Shown here one piece after another: positions 17,280 through 23,658 of a DNA stretch of 26,777 bases. The notes beneath the pieces are model-generated. The model was given only the letters and a program-made list of their open reading frames with translations, was not told where the DNA came from and searched no databases. The translations under genes and the position numbers were made by a program. Origin of the DNA: an uncultured Flavihumibacter sp. (GTDB lineage Bacteria; Bacteroidota; Bacteroidia; Chitinophagales; Chitinophagaceae). The stretch lies in assembly GCA_946482545.1 (NCBI GenBank), contig CAMLRX010000063.1, positions 1 to 26,777 of the forward strand. The letters are read 5' to 3'. Position 1 is the stretch's first letter; each line of letters begins with the position of its first letter.

Positions 17280-17351
17280 CCCGTTATAAAACGGGTTGGC
17301 CCGGAAGAAAAACACGGTACCCGGTGCCACCGGGTAAACGCCCCTCCCGGT
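17280..17351. promoter_or_regulatory. Cluster of short inverted repeats between divergent promoters
   Basis: Two perfect hairpins are present: CCCGTT-ATAA-AACGGG at 17280-17295, and TACCCGGT-GCC-ACCGGGTA at 17318-17336. The right arm of the second (ACCGGG, 17329-17334) can also pair with CCCGGT at 17346-17351, giving an alternative, mutually exclusive stem. The cluster lies between the -7 boxes of the two divergent genes, so it may be an operator rather than part of either transcript. If a more distal promoter reads through it, an attenuator-like switch is possible. Confidence 0.4.
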
Positions 17352-17365
17352 ATCAATTTTTGCCG

Positions 17366-17373
17366 TAGCTTTG
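17366..17373 (+). promoter_or_regulatory. Candidate -7 promoter box (TAnnTTTG) for fdx-iscX-kdsC
   Basis: TAGCTTTG matches the Bacteroidota -7 consensus TAnnTTTG perfectly and lies 20-27 bases before the fdx ATG at 17393. No TTG is found at the usual upstream distance. The transcript would have a leader of only about 12 bases. Confidence 0.45.
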
Positions 17374-17392
17374 CCCCCAAAATGAAGCTGAG

Positions 17393-17728
17393 ATGTATAC
17401 GATAACTTTCAAGTTCGAGCAGAAAGGATTGGAGCCGGTCACATTGGAGAACATCGCCCCGGGCGACTCACTGTTGGAAATTGCACTCGATCACAATATA
17501 GAATTGCATCACAATTGCGGCGCCGTTTGCGCCTGCAGCACCTGCCATCTCTATGTGGAGAAAGGTGAGGAGTTCTTCCCGGAAATCACCGACAGGGAAG
17601 AAGATTTCATCGACAGGGCCATAAACCCACGCCTCAACTCCCGCTTAGGATGCCAGTGTATGCTGGAAAAAGGTTCGGGAGAAGTGGTGGTGACCCTGCC
17701 CGACCAAACTCAGTTCCTCGGAGAATAA
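17393..17728 (+). CDS. fdx: 2Fe-2S ferredoxin, adrenodoxin/ISC type
   Basis: A 111-residue [2Fe-2S] electron carrier of the adrenodoxin/ISC class, cytoplasmic. Cysteines lie at 42, 46, 48, 51, 87 and 89. C42-x5-C48-x2-C51 and C87 reproduce the ligand numbering of Escherichia coli Fdx, including the conserved non-ligand C46. The acidic helix ITDREEDFID (65-74) is the partner-docking region of adrenodoxins. Length is normal. It supplies electrons for Fe-S cluster assembly or other oxidoreductases. It precedes iscX by 42 bases, which supports an Fe-S assembly role, but no iscS, iscU, hscA or hscB is in the window. A 7-codon reading frame at 17382-17405 overlaps its start in another frame and may be chance. 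Confidence 0.92.
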   Translation: MYTITFKFEQKGLEPVTLENIAPGDSLLEIALDHNIELHHNCGAVCACSTCHLYVEKGEEFFPEITDREEDFIDRAINPRLNSRLGCQCMLEKGSGEVVVTLPDQTQFLGE

Positions 17729-17770
17729 CCGTTTCATTAACAACGTTTTTTACGCTATAAATTTCACTTT

Positions 17771-18010
17771 ATGTCTCATTTTGAGCCGCCCATTCATTGG
17801 AACGACTACGAAGATATTGCCATGAAACTCTACGAACGTTTCGGCGATGAATTCGGAGAAGGAAGAATTTACCGCATCCGCTTTACCGACCTGCTGGAGT
17901 GGGTTTTACAGATACCCAATTTTGCCGGTACACGCGAACAAAGCAACGAAGGACACCTGGAGATGATCCAGAGCTCCTGGGTGTACGAATGGAGAGACAA
18001 CCAAAAATAA
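17771..18010 (+). CDS. iscX: Fe-S cluster assembly adaptor IscX
   Basis: A 79-residue acidic protein of the IscX (YfhJ) family, which binds IscS and iron and modulates cluster assembly. Recognisable family features are HWNDYEDIAMKLYERFGDE at the N-terminus, IRFTDLLEWVLQIPNF (36-51), then SNEGHLEMIQSSWVYEW at the C-terminus, corresponding to the VRFTDMHQW...F and SNE-x-x-LE-x-I-x-x-x-W pattern of the E. coli protein. It is about 13 residues longer than E. coli IscX, from the N-terminal extension and an insertion before the RFTD motif. It follows fdx and precedes kdsC by 3 bases, so all three are likely co-transcribed. The isc-type partner machinery is not visible here. Confidence 0.87.
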   Translation: MSHFEPPIHWNDYEDIAMKLYERFGDEFGEGRIYRIRFTDLLEWVLQIPNFAGTREQSNEGHLEMIQSSWVYEWRDNQK

Positions 18011-18013
18011 ACT

Positions 18014-18535
18014 ATGAACCTGCTGGAGGTATTCGCCCGGATCCGTTGTTTCGTATTTGACGTGGATGGTGTGCTCACCGATGGCTCCCTTCTTGTATTG
18101 GAAGGCGGCCAGATGGCGCGGCGCATGAACATCAGGGACGGATATGCCCTGCAACTGGCCATTAAGAAAGGCTACGACGTGGTGATTATTTCCGGCGGAA
18201 TATCAGAACCCGTGCGCGAACGCCTCGAGAAACTCGGGGTAACCGAAGTGTTTATGAACATCAAAGACAAAAAAGCATGCCTGGCCGAACTCGTGCTGCA
18301 AAAAGAACTGGCCTGGGAAAACGTGCTTTTTATGGGCGATGATATTCCCGACTACCTGCCCATGACAATGGTGGGCCTGCCCTGTTGTCCCGCGGATGCC
18401 GCGCCCGAAATCAAATCCATCTCCCGGTATGTGGCCAATACCATTGGTGGAAGCGGTTGTGCCAGGGAAGTGATCGAAAAAGTGCTGAAGCTGAATGGCG
18501 ACTGGGAGATAGGATCGGATATCGCGGCGAAATGA
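18014..18535 (+). CDS. kdsC: 3-deoxy-D-manno-octulosonate 8-phosphate phosphatase (KdsC)
   Basis: A 173-residue HAD-superfamily phosphatase that releases phosphate from Kdo-8-phosphate in LPS inner-core synthesis; cytoplasmic, forming tetramers in known family members. Motif I is FDVDGVLTDG (15-24) with nucleophile D16 and acid/base D18. Motif II is S60 in IISGG, motif III lysine is in the NIKDKK segment (82-87), and motif IV is MGDDIPD (107-113). The absence of a cap domain and the short length are typical of KdsC. The tail GNGSGCAREVIEKVL-type region (TIGGSGCAREVIEKVL) is characteristic and may contribute to the neighbouring active site. It lies 3 bases after iscX. The link to Fe-S genes is probably simple co-transcription. 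Confidence 0.93.
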   Translation: MNLLEVFARIRCFVFDVDGVLTDGSLLVLEGGQMARRMNIRDGYALQLAIKKGYDVVIISGGISEPVRERLEKLGVTEVFMNIKDKKACLAELVLQKELAWENVLFMGDDIPDYLPMTMVGLPCCPADAAPEIKSISRYVANTIGGSGCAREVIEKVLKLNGDWEIGSDIAAK

Positions 18536-18536
18536 A

Positions 18537-18655
18537 ATTCAAAATTTTGAATGCTGAATGATGAATTTTGAACTATTTTCAGTGCACACAAATAACTGAA
18601 AAAGAGACTCCAAACATCATTCAATCTATCATTCAAAATCCATCATTCAACATTC
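18537..18655. repeat. Inverted-repeat element filling the kdsC-ubiA gap
   Basis: The 123-base gap is almost entirely palindromic. ATTCAAAATTTTGAAT (18537-18552) is a perfect 16-base palindrome. An outer stem pairs 18549-18572 with 18632-18655 at 22 of 24 positions. An inner perfect 8-base stem pairs TTTTCAGT (18576-18583) with ACTGAAAA (18595-18602) around an 11-base loop. ATCATTCAA occurs three times in the right arm, at 18616, 18628 and 18642. The right arm ends three bases before the ubiA ATG. The structure suggests a small dispersed (MITE/REP-like) repeat that could also act as a terminator or as an mRNA fold masking the ubiA start. No coding frame is seen. Confidence 0.75.
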
Positions 18656-18658
18656 TAC

Positions 18659-19603
18659 ATGAAGCTGATAGGTGCATTCCTCCGATTGGTCCGCTGGCCT
18701 AACCTGGTGTTCATTGCACTCACGCAACTCCTGTTTTATTATTGCCTGCAACTGCCTTCGTTTCATGTTAACGGTGTGGTGTATCCGCACAAACTCTCTT
18801 GGCCGCTATTCGCCTGTATCAGTCTTTCTTCCGTATTGATCGCCGCAGCAGGTTATGTGATCAATGATTATTTCGACCTGAATATCGACCGGCTCAATAA
18901 GCCCGATAAATTAATTGTTGACAAACTCATCCGTCGCAGATGGGCCATCCTTTGGCACTTAGGCCTTTCCGCCGCAGGCGTATTGCTGGGCGTTTGGGTA
19001 GGACTGAAAACCGGCAACCACCTGATAGGCCCCGCCAACCTGATGTGTGTGGTGCTGCTTTGGGTGTATTCCACCAGTCTGAAAAAGAAAATGCTGATCG
19101 GCAACATCCTCATTTCACTGCTTACTGCATGGGTGGTGCTCGTGATCTGGTTCTGCGAAATCAGGATCGGGAAAACTTATCCCGGTTTTACCGCCGTTCA
19201 AACCAGGATATACAAATTCGGTGTGCTGTACGCTTCTTTTGCCTTCATCATTTCATTGATCCGCGAAGTGGTGAAAGATATGGAAGATATGTATGGCGAT
19301 GAGAAATACGGTTGCAGAACCATGCCCATCGTTTGGGGAATTAATGCGTCTAAGCTTTTTGTCGTAACATGGATGGTCGTGCTTACAGCGGCCGTGCTCA
19401 TCATACAGGTGTACGCCTTCCAACTAAAATGGTGGTGGTCCTCCATCTATTCCATTCTATTTATACTGGTGCCGTTGATCCTGCTGTTCCGTCCGCTGAT
19501 GGCCGCATCTCAACCCGGGCATTTCCATAAAATCAGCGGCAGGATCAAACTGGTGATGATGACGGGTATTTTATCAATGATCTTCTTTAGTATTTATGGC
19601 TGA
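18659..19603 (+). CDS. UbiA-family prenyltransferase, possibly (geranylgeranyl)glycerol-phosphate prenyltransferase-like
   Basis: A 314-residue inner-membrane aromatic/glycerol prenyltransferase of the UbiA superfamily, with about eight to nine helices. The first prenyl-diphosphate/Mg site is NDYFDLNID (69-77; N69, D73, D77). The second is KDMEDMYGD (206-214; D207, D210, D214), the DxxDxxxD-type motif. LVRWPNL near residue 10-16 is the usual entry. Bacteroidota carry UbiA proteins related to digeranylgeranylglyceryl-phosphate synthase, and a quinone-pathway role (MenA-like) is the alternative; the substrate cannot be decided from sequence alone. Its ATG directly follows an inverted-repeat element, and its end overlaps maf by 8 bases, so the two are probably co-expressed. 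Confidence 0.82.
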   Translation: MKLIGAFLRLVRWPNLVFIALTQLLFYYCLQLPSFHVNGVVYPHKLSWPLFACISLSSVLIAAAGYVINDYFDLNIDRLNKPDKLIVDKLIRRRWAILWHLGLSAAGVLLGVWVGLKTGNHLIGPANLMCVVLLWVYSTSLKKKMLIGNILISLLTAWVVLVIWFCEIRIGKTYPGFTAVQTRIYKFGVLYASFAFIISLIREVVKDMEDMYGDEKYGCRTMPIVWGINASKLFVVTWMVVLTAAVLIIQVYAFQLKWWWSSIYSILFILVPLILLFRPLMAASQPGHFHKISGRIKLVMMTGILSMIFFSIYG

Positions 19604-20177
19604 GTTCAATATTTCTTCTACCAATAAACTGGTGCTGGCCTCTCAATCGCCGCGCCGTAAGCAGTTGCTCGAATGGGCCGAAGTTCCCTTCGACATCGTG
19701 GTGGTGTCAACCGATGAAAGTTTTCCTCGGGAAATTTCCGTTGAAGAAGCGCCCGTACACATCGCGCGACAAAAAGCGCTGGCGGTACGTGAAAAAGTAG
19801 GGAAAGATAAAGTGATTCTGGCCGCGGATACCGTAGTAGTACTCGGCGAGGAGATTATCGGAAAGCCTGTGGATAAAGCCGATGCTATTTTTATTCTTGG
19901 AAAGCTTGCGGGAAACACACATCGTGTGATCACCGGCGTTACGATCTTGCAGGAAGAAAAGGAAACCGCTTTCTACGACATCACCACCGTTCATTTTCAT
20001 CCGCTTACCCCGAACCAGATTGAATTTTATGTAGAAAAATATAAACCTTACGACAAAGCCGGTGCTTACGCGATCCAGGAATGGATCGGCGTGGTGGGCA
20101 TTGCCCGAGTTGAGGGAGACTTCTATAATGTGATGGGCCTGCCCGTGAGCAGGGTGGTGCAGTACCTGCGTTACTAG
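19596..20177 (+). CDS. maf: Maf-family nucleotide pyrophosphatase (YhdE-like, dTTP/UTP)
   Basis: A 193-residue cytoplasmic house-cleaning enzyme that hydrolyses (modified) nucleoside triphosphates to monophosphates. Visible motifs are LASQSPRRKQLL (14-25) with the S-x-S-P-R-R signature, ARQKA (57-61), AADTVV (76-81) with the catalytic Asp at 78, GNTHRVITGV (106-115) and the C-terminal DKAGAYAIQEWIG (153-165), which is characteristic of the YhdE/dTTP-UTP subgroup. Length is normal. It starts inside ubiA (8-base overlap). Its TAG stop (20175-20177) shares the palindrome CTAG with the stop of the convergent ytxJ. Confidence 0.92.
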   Translation: MAEFNISSTNKLVLASQSPRRKQLLEWAEVPFDIVVVSTDESFPREISVEEAPVHIARQKALAVREKVGKDKVILAADTVVVLGEEIIGKPVDKADAIFILGKLAGNTHRVITGVTILQEEKETAFYDITTVHFHPLTPNQIEFYVEKYKPYDKAGAYAIQEWIGVVGIARVEGDFYNVMGLPVSRVVQYLRY

Positions 20178-20503
20178 TTGACCTGCTCCGCGATGAATTC
20201 CATCCGGATACCGTTGTGGCTCTCGTCGTAAATACATTCACCATCTTTGATCAGCAGTACCTGCGGCGATTCATGGAACACATGAAACTGCGCCGCGATG
20301 GCATTTGAAATATCCCGGTACCTGATCAGGTCGAGGTAATAAAAAGTAGTGTTGGCTGGTTTTTCCCCCTTCTCCAGTCTTGCTTTCACCATGGTGCTGA
20401 TGCTGCAACGGGTGCTGTGCTTAAAAATAACCTGGGGTGTATGTTTAGATCGCGCAATAATCTCTTCCAACTGCGCCGCGTCTTTCAATTCAATCCAACT
20501 CAC
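20174..20503 (-). CDS. ytxJ: YtxJ-type bacillithiol-system redox protein (monothiol)
   Basis: A 109-residue thioredoxin-fold protein of the YtxJ group, predicted to act as a monothiol bacilliredoxin in bacillithiol-using bacteria. IFKHSTRCSIS (26-36) carries the single active-site-type C33 in a C-S-I-S context. The segment FHVFHESPQVLLIKDGE (73-89) contains the thioredoxin cis-proline (SPQ), and SHNGIRMEFI closes the fold. There is no second active-site cysteine. The start is GTG at 20503-20501, because an in-frame stop lies nine bases upstream and no ATG is available. It lies 26 bases downstream of a small lipoprotein gene, probably in one transcript. The role implies bacillithiol synthesis in this organism, which the window does not contain. 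Confidence 0.87.
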   Translation of the reverse strand: MSWIELKDAAQLEEIIARSKHTPQVIFKHSTRCSISTMVKARLEKGEKPANTTFYYLDLIRYRDISNAIAAQFHVFHESPQVLLIKDGECIYDESHNGIRMEFIAEQVN

Positions 20504-20529
20504 TGTATCTTATTTTAATGTTCAACTCC

Positions 20530-20646
20530 TTAGTAACCACTGTAGCCTGAATTCACCTTGCAACCGGCTTTCCGGGAGGAAGTGCAGGAAGCCACGCCTG
20601 CCGCCAGGGCGAAAAGCAGGAAAATGGCCAAAATTTGTTTGTTCAT
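20530..20646 (-). CDS. Very small predicted lipoprotein (38 residues) upstream of ytxJ
   Basis: On the minus strand an ATG at 20646 opens a 38-codon frame ending with TAA at 20532-20530. The protein begins MNKQILAIFLLFAL, continues AAGVASC with a lipobox-like cysteine at 21, and ends TSSRKAGCKVNSGYSGY. The charge, hydrophobic core and V-A-S-C lipobox make it a convincing lipoprotein signal, and the mature part would be only 18 residues with one more cysteine (C29). It has a TACCTTTG -7 box upstream and ytxJ 26 bases downstream, so it is likely expressed. I do not recognise a family. Its size makes it easy to miss in routine annotation. Confidence 0.65.
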   Translation of the reverse strand: MNKQILAIFLLFALAAGVASCTSSRKAGCKVNSGYSGY

Positions 20647-20692
20647 ATCTGAAGGCTTTATCTATAAACGTATTACCTTGCTGTTTCGTTTG

Positions 20693-20700
20693 CAAAGGTA
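20693..20700 (-). promoter_or_regulatory. Candidate -7 promoter box (TAnnTTTG) for the lipoprotein-ytxJ unit
   Basis: The minus strand reads TACCTTTG, identical to the box upstream of the helicase gene and a perfect TAnnTTTG match. It lies 47-54 bases before the lipoprotein ATG and ends 4 bases from the mpl ATG on the other strand. A convincing -33 TTG is not visible, and any such box would fall inside mpl. Confidence 0.45.
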
Positions 20701-20703
20701 CAC

Positions 20704-22071
20704 ATGAATATCCACTTTATTTCCATCGGGGGCAGCGTCATGCACCAACTGGCCATCGCCCTGAAGCGTAAAGGATACCGGGTAACCGGTTCCGACGACG
20801 AAATCTTTGAGCCTTCCCGTACTAATCTTGAAAAAGAAGGCATACTTCCGGCTTTGATAGGCTGGGATCCGGAAAGGGTGACCCCCGACCTGGATGCCGT
20901 AATACTGGGCATGCACGCCCGGTTGGATAACCCCGAACTGGTTCGTGCGCAAGAACTTGGCTTGCCCGTGTATTCTTTTCCAGAATATATTTTCCAGGAA
21001 AGCCGTTTCAAAAAACGTGTTGTGGTAGGTGGAAGTCATGGTAAAACCACCACCACTTCCATGATCATGCACGTATTAAAAGAAGCCGGAAAAGACTTCG
21101 ATTACCTTGTAGGAGCAAGACTGGAAGGGTTCGACCAGTCTGTAAAAGTGACCGATGCTCCCCTGGTCGTTTGTGAAGGGGATGAGTATCCAGCCAGTGC
21201 CGTGGAAAAAAGGCCAAAATTCCATTTCCTTTTCCCACAGATCGCCGTACTCACGGGAATTGCCTGGGACCATATTAACGTATTTCCCACCTTCGATTTT
21301 TACCTGGAGCAATTCAGGATATTCATCGGGATGATCGAAAAAGGCGGAACACTGATCTACAACGAAACGGATTCGGTGCTGAAAGAACTGGTAGAAGAAG
21401 CAGGACGAACAGATATTACTTTAAAACCTTATAGCGTGCCCCCGCACAGCATTGAGAACGGGGTAACCACCCTGAAGCTGGGTGGAAAAGATACGCCACT
21501 TGAGGTTTTCGGTGCCCACAACCTGATGAACTTGAACGCTGCATGGCTGGTGGTGGAAGAACTGGGACTTTCCCAGGAGCAATTCCTTACGGGAATAGCG
21601 GGTTTTACAGGTGCGGCAAGAAGACTCGAAAAAATAGGAGAGAGGGAAGGCCTGGTGGTGTACAGGGATTTTGCGCACGCGCCTTCCAAAGTAAAGGCCA
21701 CAGTGCAGGCTGTAAGGGCGCAATTCCCGAAACGGCAGTTGCTGGCATTGTTCGAACTGCATACGTACAGCTCTTTGAACGCGGACTTTATGAAGGAGTA
21801 TGCCGGTGCGCTGGATGGCGCGGATAAAGCCGTCGTGTTCTTTTCCGCCCATGCGCTGGAGATCAAAAAAATGCCACCACTGGATCCCAATGTGGTGAAA
21901 GAAGGCTTCTCCCTGCCCGGACTGGAGGTGATGAACGACCCGCAGGTGCTCGAATCCTGGCTGAAAGCGCAAAATTTTGCCGATACGGTACTTTTATTCA
22001 TGAGTTCGGGTAATTATGGTGGATTTAATATCCTTACCTTTGCGCAGCAAATAACAGCGCAATCCCAATAG
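20704..22071 (+). CDS. mpl: UDP-N-acetylmuramate:L-Ala-gamma-D-Glu-meso-DAP ligase (Mpl)
   Basis: A 455-residue ATP-dependent Mur-family ligase that recycles the cell-wall tripeptide by joining it to UDP-MurNAc. N-terminal IHFISIGGSVMHQLA (3-17) is the UDP-binding loop typical of Mpl/MurC, GMHARLDNPEL (69-79) is typical of Mpl, and the ATP loop is GGSHGKTTTT (109-118). CEGDEY, the AWDHINVFPT segment and the H-N-L-MN-LNA stretch (AHNLMNLNAAW) complete the central domain, and RDFAHAPSKV starts the C-terminal domain. The length nearly equals E. coli Mpl (457). The DFAHAP wording favours Mpl over MurC. It is the first gene of a four-gene + strand operon and diverges from the lipoprotein gene across 57 bases. 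Confidence 0.9.
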   Translation: MNIHFISIGGSVMHQLAIALKRKGYRVTGSDDEIFEPSRTNLEKEGILPALIGWDPERVTPDLDAVILGMHARLDNPELVRAQELGLPVYSFPEYIFQESRFKKRVVVGGSHGKTTTTSMIMHVLKEAGKDFDYLVGARLEGFDQSVKVTDAPLVVCEGDEYPASAVEKRPKFHFLFPQIAVLTGIAWDHINVFPTFDFYLEQFRIFIGMIEKGGTLIYNETDSVLKELVEEAGRTDITLKPYSVPPHSIENGVTTLKLGGKDTPLEVFGAHNLMNLNAAWLVVEELGLSQEQFLTGIAGFTGAARRLEKIGEREGLVVYRDFAHAPSKVKATVQAVRAQFPKRQLLALFELHTYSSLNADFMKEYAGALDGADKAVVFFSAHALEIKKMPPLDPNVVKEGFSLPGLEVMNDPQVLESWLKAQNFADTVLLFMSSGNYGGFNILTFAQQITAQSQ

Positions 22072-22083
22072 CACACCAATAAC

Positions 22084-22854
22084 ATGTCACTGAAGCTTAC
22101 CAGGCCCCTGGCTTTCATCGATCTTGAAACTACGGGTATCAATCTTAGTACGGACCGGATCGTGGAGATCGCCATCGTAAAGATCACCGTTGAAGGCGAA
22201 AAGCAGGTAAAACGGAAGCTCCTGAACCCGGAGATGTCCATCCCGAAAACCTCCAGTGATATCCATGGCATTACAGATGAAATGGTAAAAGATGCCCCGA
22301 CCTTTAAACAGGTGGGCAACGAAATCAAGCAGTTTCTGGAGCATTGCGACCTCGGAGGGTACAATTCCAACCGGTTCGACATTCCATTGCTGATGGAAGA
22401 AATGCTGCGCATTGGCCTGGAATTTGACATGAAAGGCAGAAGACTGGTAGACGTGCAGAAGATTTTTCACCTGATGGAACAACGCACACTCAGCGCGGCC
22501 TACAAGTTCTATTGCAATAAAAACCTGGAAGGGGCGCACGGCGCTGAAGTGGATGCCACCGCCACCTGGGAAGTACTGGAAGCACAGGTGCAACGGTACC
22601 CGCAACTGGGAGATACCGTTGAATCCATAATCAAGTGCATCGGCGACGACCAGATCGTGGATTTCGCCCGCAGATTTGTGATGGAAAATGGCGTGGAAAC
22701 ATTTAACTTCGGAAAGTACAAAGGTAAACCCGTTGCTGATGTCCTCAAATCCGAACCCCAATACTACGATTGGATGATGAAAGGTGATTTCCCCCTTCAC
22801 ACCAAGCAGAAACTGACCGAAATCCTTAAAAGAACCCTGTTAAAGAAAGGATAA
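22084..22854 (+). CDS. DnaQ-like 3'-5' exonuclease with ExoX-type C-terminal domain
   Basis: A 256-residue protein. Residues 8-165 form a DEDDh exonuclease: D13 and E15 in AFIDLETTG, the HGITDEMV segment (61-68), D99 in NSNRFDIPLL, and H152 with D157 in AHGAEVDATATWEV. All catalytic positions are intact, so it is likely active on single-stranded DNA or RNA 3' ends. Residues 206-236 (TFNFGKYKGKPVADVL...YYDWMMKGDFP) match the small domain found at the C-terminus of ExoX-like exonucleases. It is separated from mpl by 12 bases and from the next gene by 3, so the operon position is probably incidental. Roles in DNA repair or polymerase proofreading (epsilon-like) are alternatives. Confidence 0.87.
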   Translation: MSLKLTRPLAFIDLETTGINLSTDRIVEIAIVKITVEGEKQVKRKLLNPEMSIPKTSSDIHGITDEMVKDAPTFKQVGNEIKQFLEHCDLGGYNSNRFDIPLLMEEMLRIGLEFDMKGRRLVDVQKIFHLMEQRTLSAAYKFYCNKNLEGAHGAEVDATATWEVLEAQVQRYPQLGDTVESIIKCIGDDQIVDFARRFVMENGVETFNFGKYKGKPVADVLKSEPQYYDWMMKGDFPLHTKQKLTEILKRTLLKKG

Positions 22855-22857
22855 ACA

Positions 22858-23658
22858 TTGCCATTGGAAAAGCTAGTTGTCATACCTACCTTCAACGAGA
22901 AGGATAACATCGAAAATATTCTCCGGGCCGTTTTCGGATTGAACCAGGATTTTAATGTACTGGTGATAGACGACAGTTCCCCGGATGGAACGGCTGATAT
23001 TGTGCGCAGGCTTCAACTGGAGTTTCCCGGTAAACTTTTCCTGGAAGAAAGAAAAGGCAAACTCGGCCTGGGTACCGCATACATTCACGGTTTCAAATGG
23101 GCCGTGAACAAAGGCTACGAATACATATTTGAGATGGATGCCGATTTCTCCCACAATCCAAAAGACCTCCAACGTTTGTACCTCGCCTGTAAGGAAGGCG
23201 GCGGACAGGTAGCCATCGGCTCCCGCTACGTGAAGGGCGGCGGTGTGGTGAACTGGCCCTGGGACAGGGTATTCCTCTCCAGAGGCGGTTCCGTATATAC
23301 GCAATTGATTACCTGGATGCCCATCAAGGACCCTACTGCCGGGTTCATGTGTTATAAAAGAGAGGTATTGGAAACCATCAACCTCGACGCGATCCGTTTT
23401 GTAGGATATGCGTTCCAGATAGAAATGAAATTCGCCTCCTGGAAACTGGGCTTCCGGATTATAGAAGTACCGATCCAGTTCGAGGACAGGAAATTCGGGG
23501 TGTCCAAAATGAACAAGGGTATTGTGAAAGAAGGTATCCTTGGTGTGTTGAAACTCCGCTGGCATTCCATCTTCAAAAATTACCGCAAACGGGTAAAAAC
23601 GGATCCTGCTAAGTCTACCCGTAGTTTTTTCCAGGAAGAGGCCCTCGATAAAGCCTGA
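22858..23658 (+). CDS. Polyprenol monophosphomannose synthase-like GT2 glycosyltransferase (DPM1-like)
   Basis: A 266-residue single-domain GT2 enzyme resembling dolichol/polyprenol-phosphate mannosyltransferase, which loads a sugar onto polyprenyl phosphate at the inner membrane. LVVIPTFNEKDNIENIL (6-22) and VIDDSSPDGTAD (36-47) bind the nucleotide. DADFSHNP (94-101) is the DxD metal site with the classical D-x-D-x-S-H-x-P wording. GSRYVKGGGVVNWP and DPTAGFMCYKREVL are typical acceptor-side motifs. It lacks the C-terminal membrane domain seen in some bacterial fusions. The start is a TTG at 22858, as no ATG exists between the preceding stop and the conserved N-terminus; a second TTG lies at 22864. 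Its TGA overlaps the ATG of the EamA gene. Confidence 0.9.
   Translation: MPLEKLVVIPTFNEKDNIENILRAVFGLNQDFNVLVIDDSSPDGTADIVRRLQLEFPGKLFLEERKGKLGLGTAYIHGFKWAVNKGYEYIFEMDADFSHNPKDLQRLYLACKEGGGQVAIGSRYVKGGGVVNWPWDRVFLSRGGSVYTQLITWMPIKDPTAGFMCYKREVLETINLDAIRFVGYAFQIEMKFASWKLGFRIIEVPIQFEDRKFGVSKMNKGIVKEGILGVLKLRWHSIFKNYRKRVKTDPAKSTRSFFQEEALDKA

Noticed and set aside
22087..22800. 237-codon minus-strand frame opposite the exonuclease
   Set aside because: The sense frame has an intact DEDDh active site and fits the operon spacing; the antisense one is a shadow.
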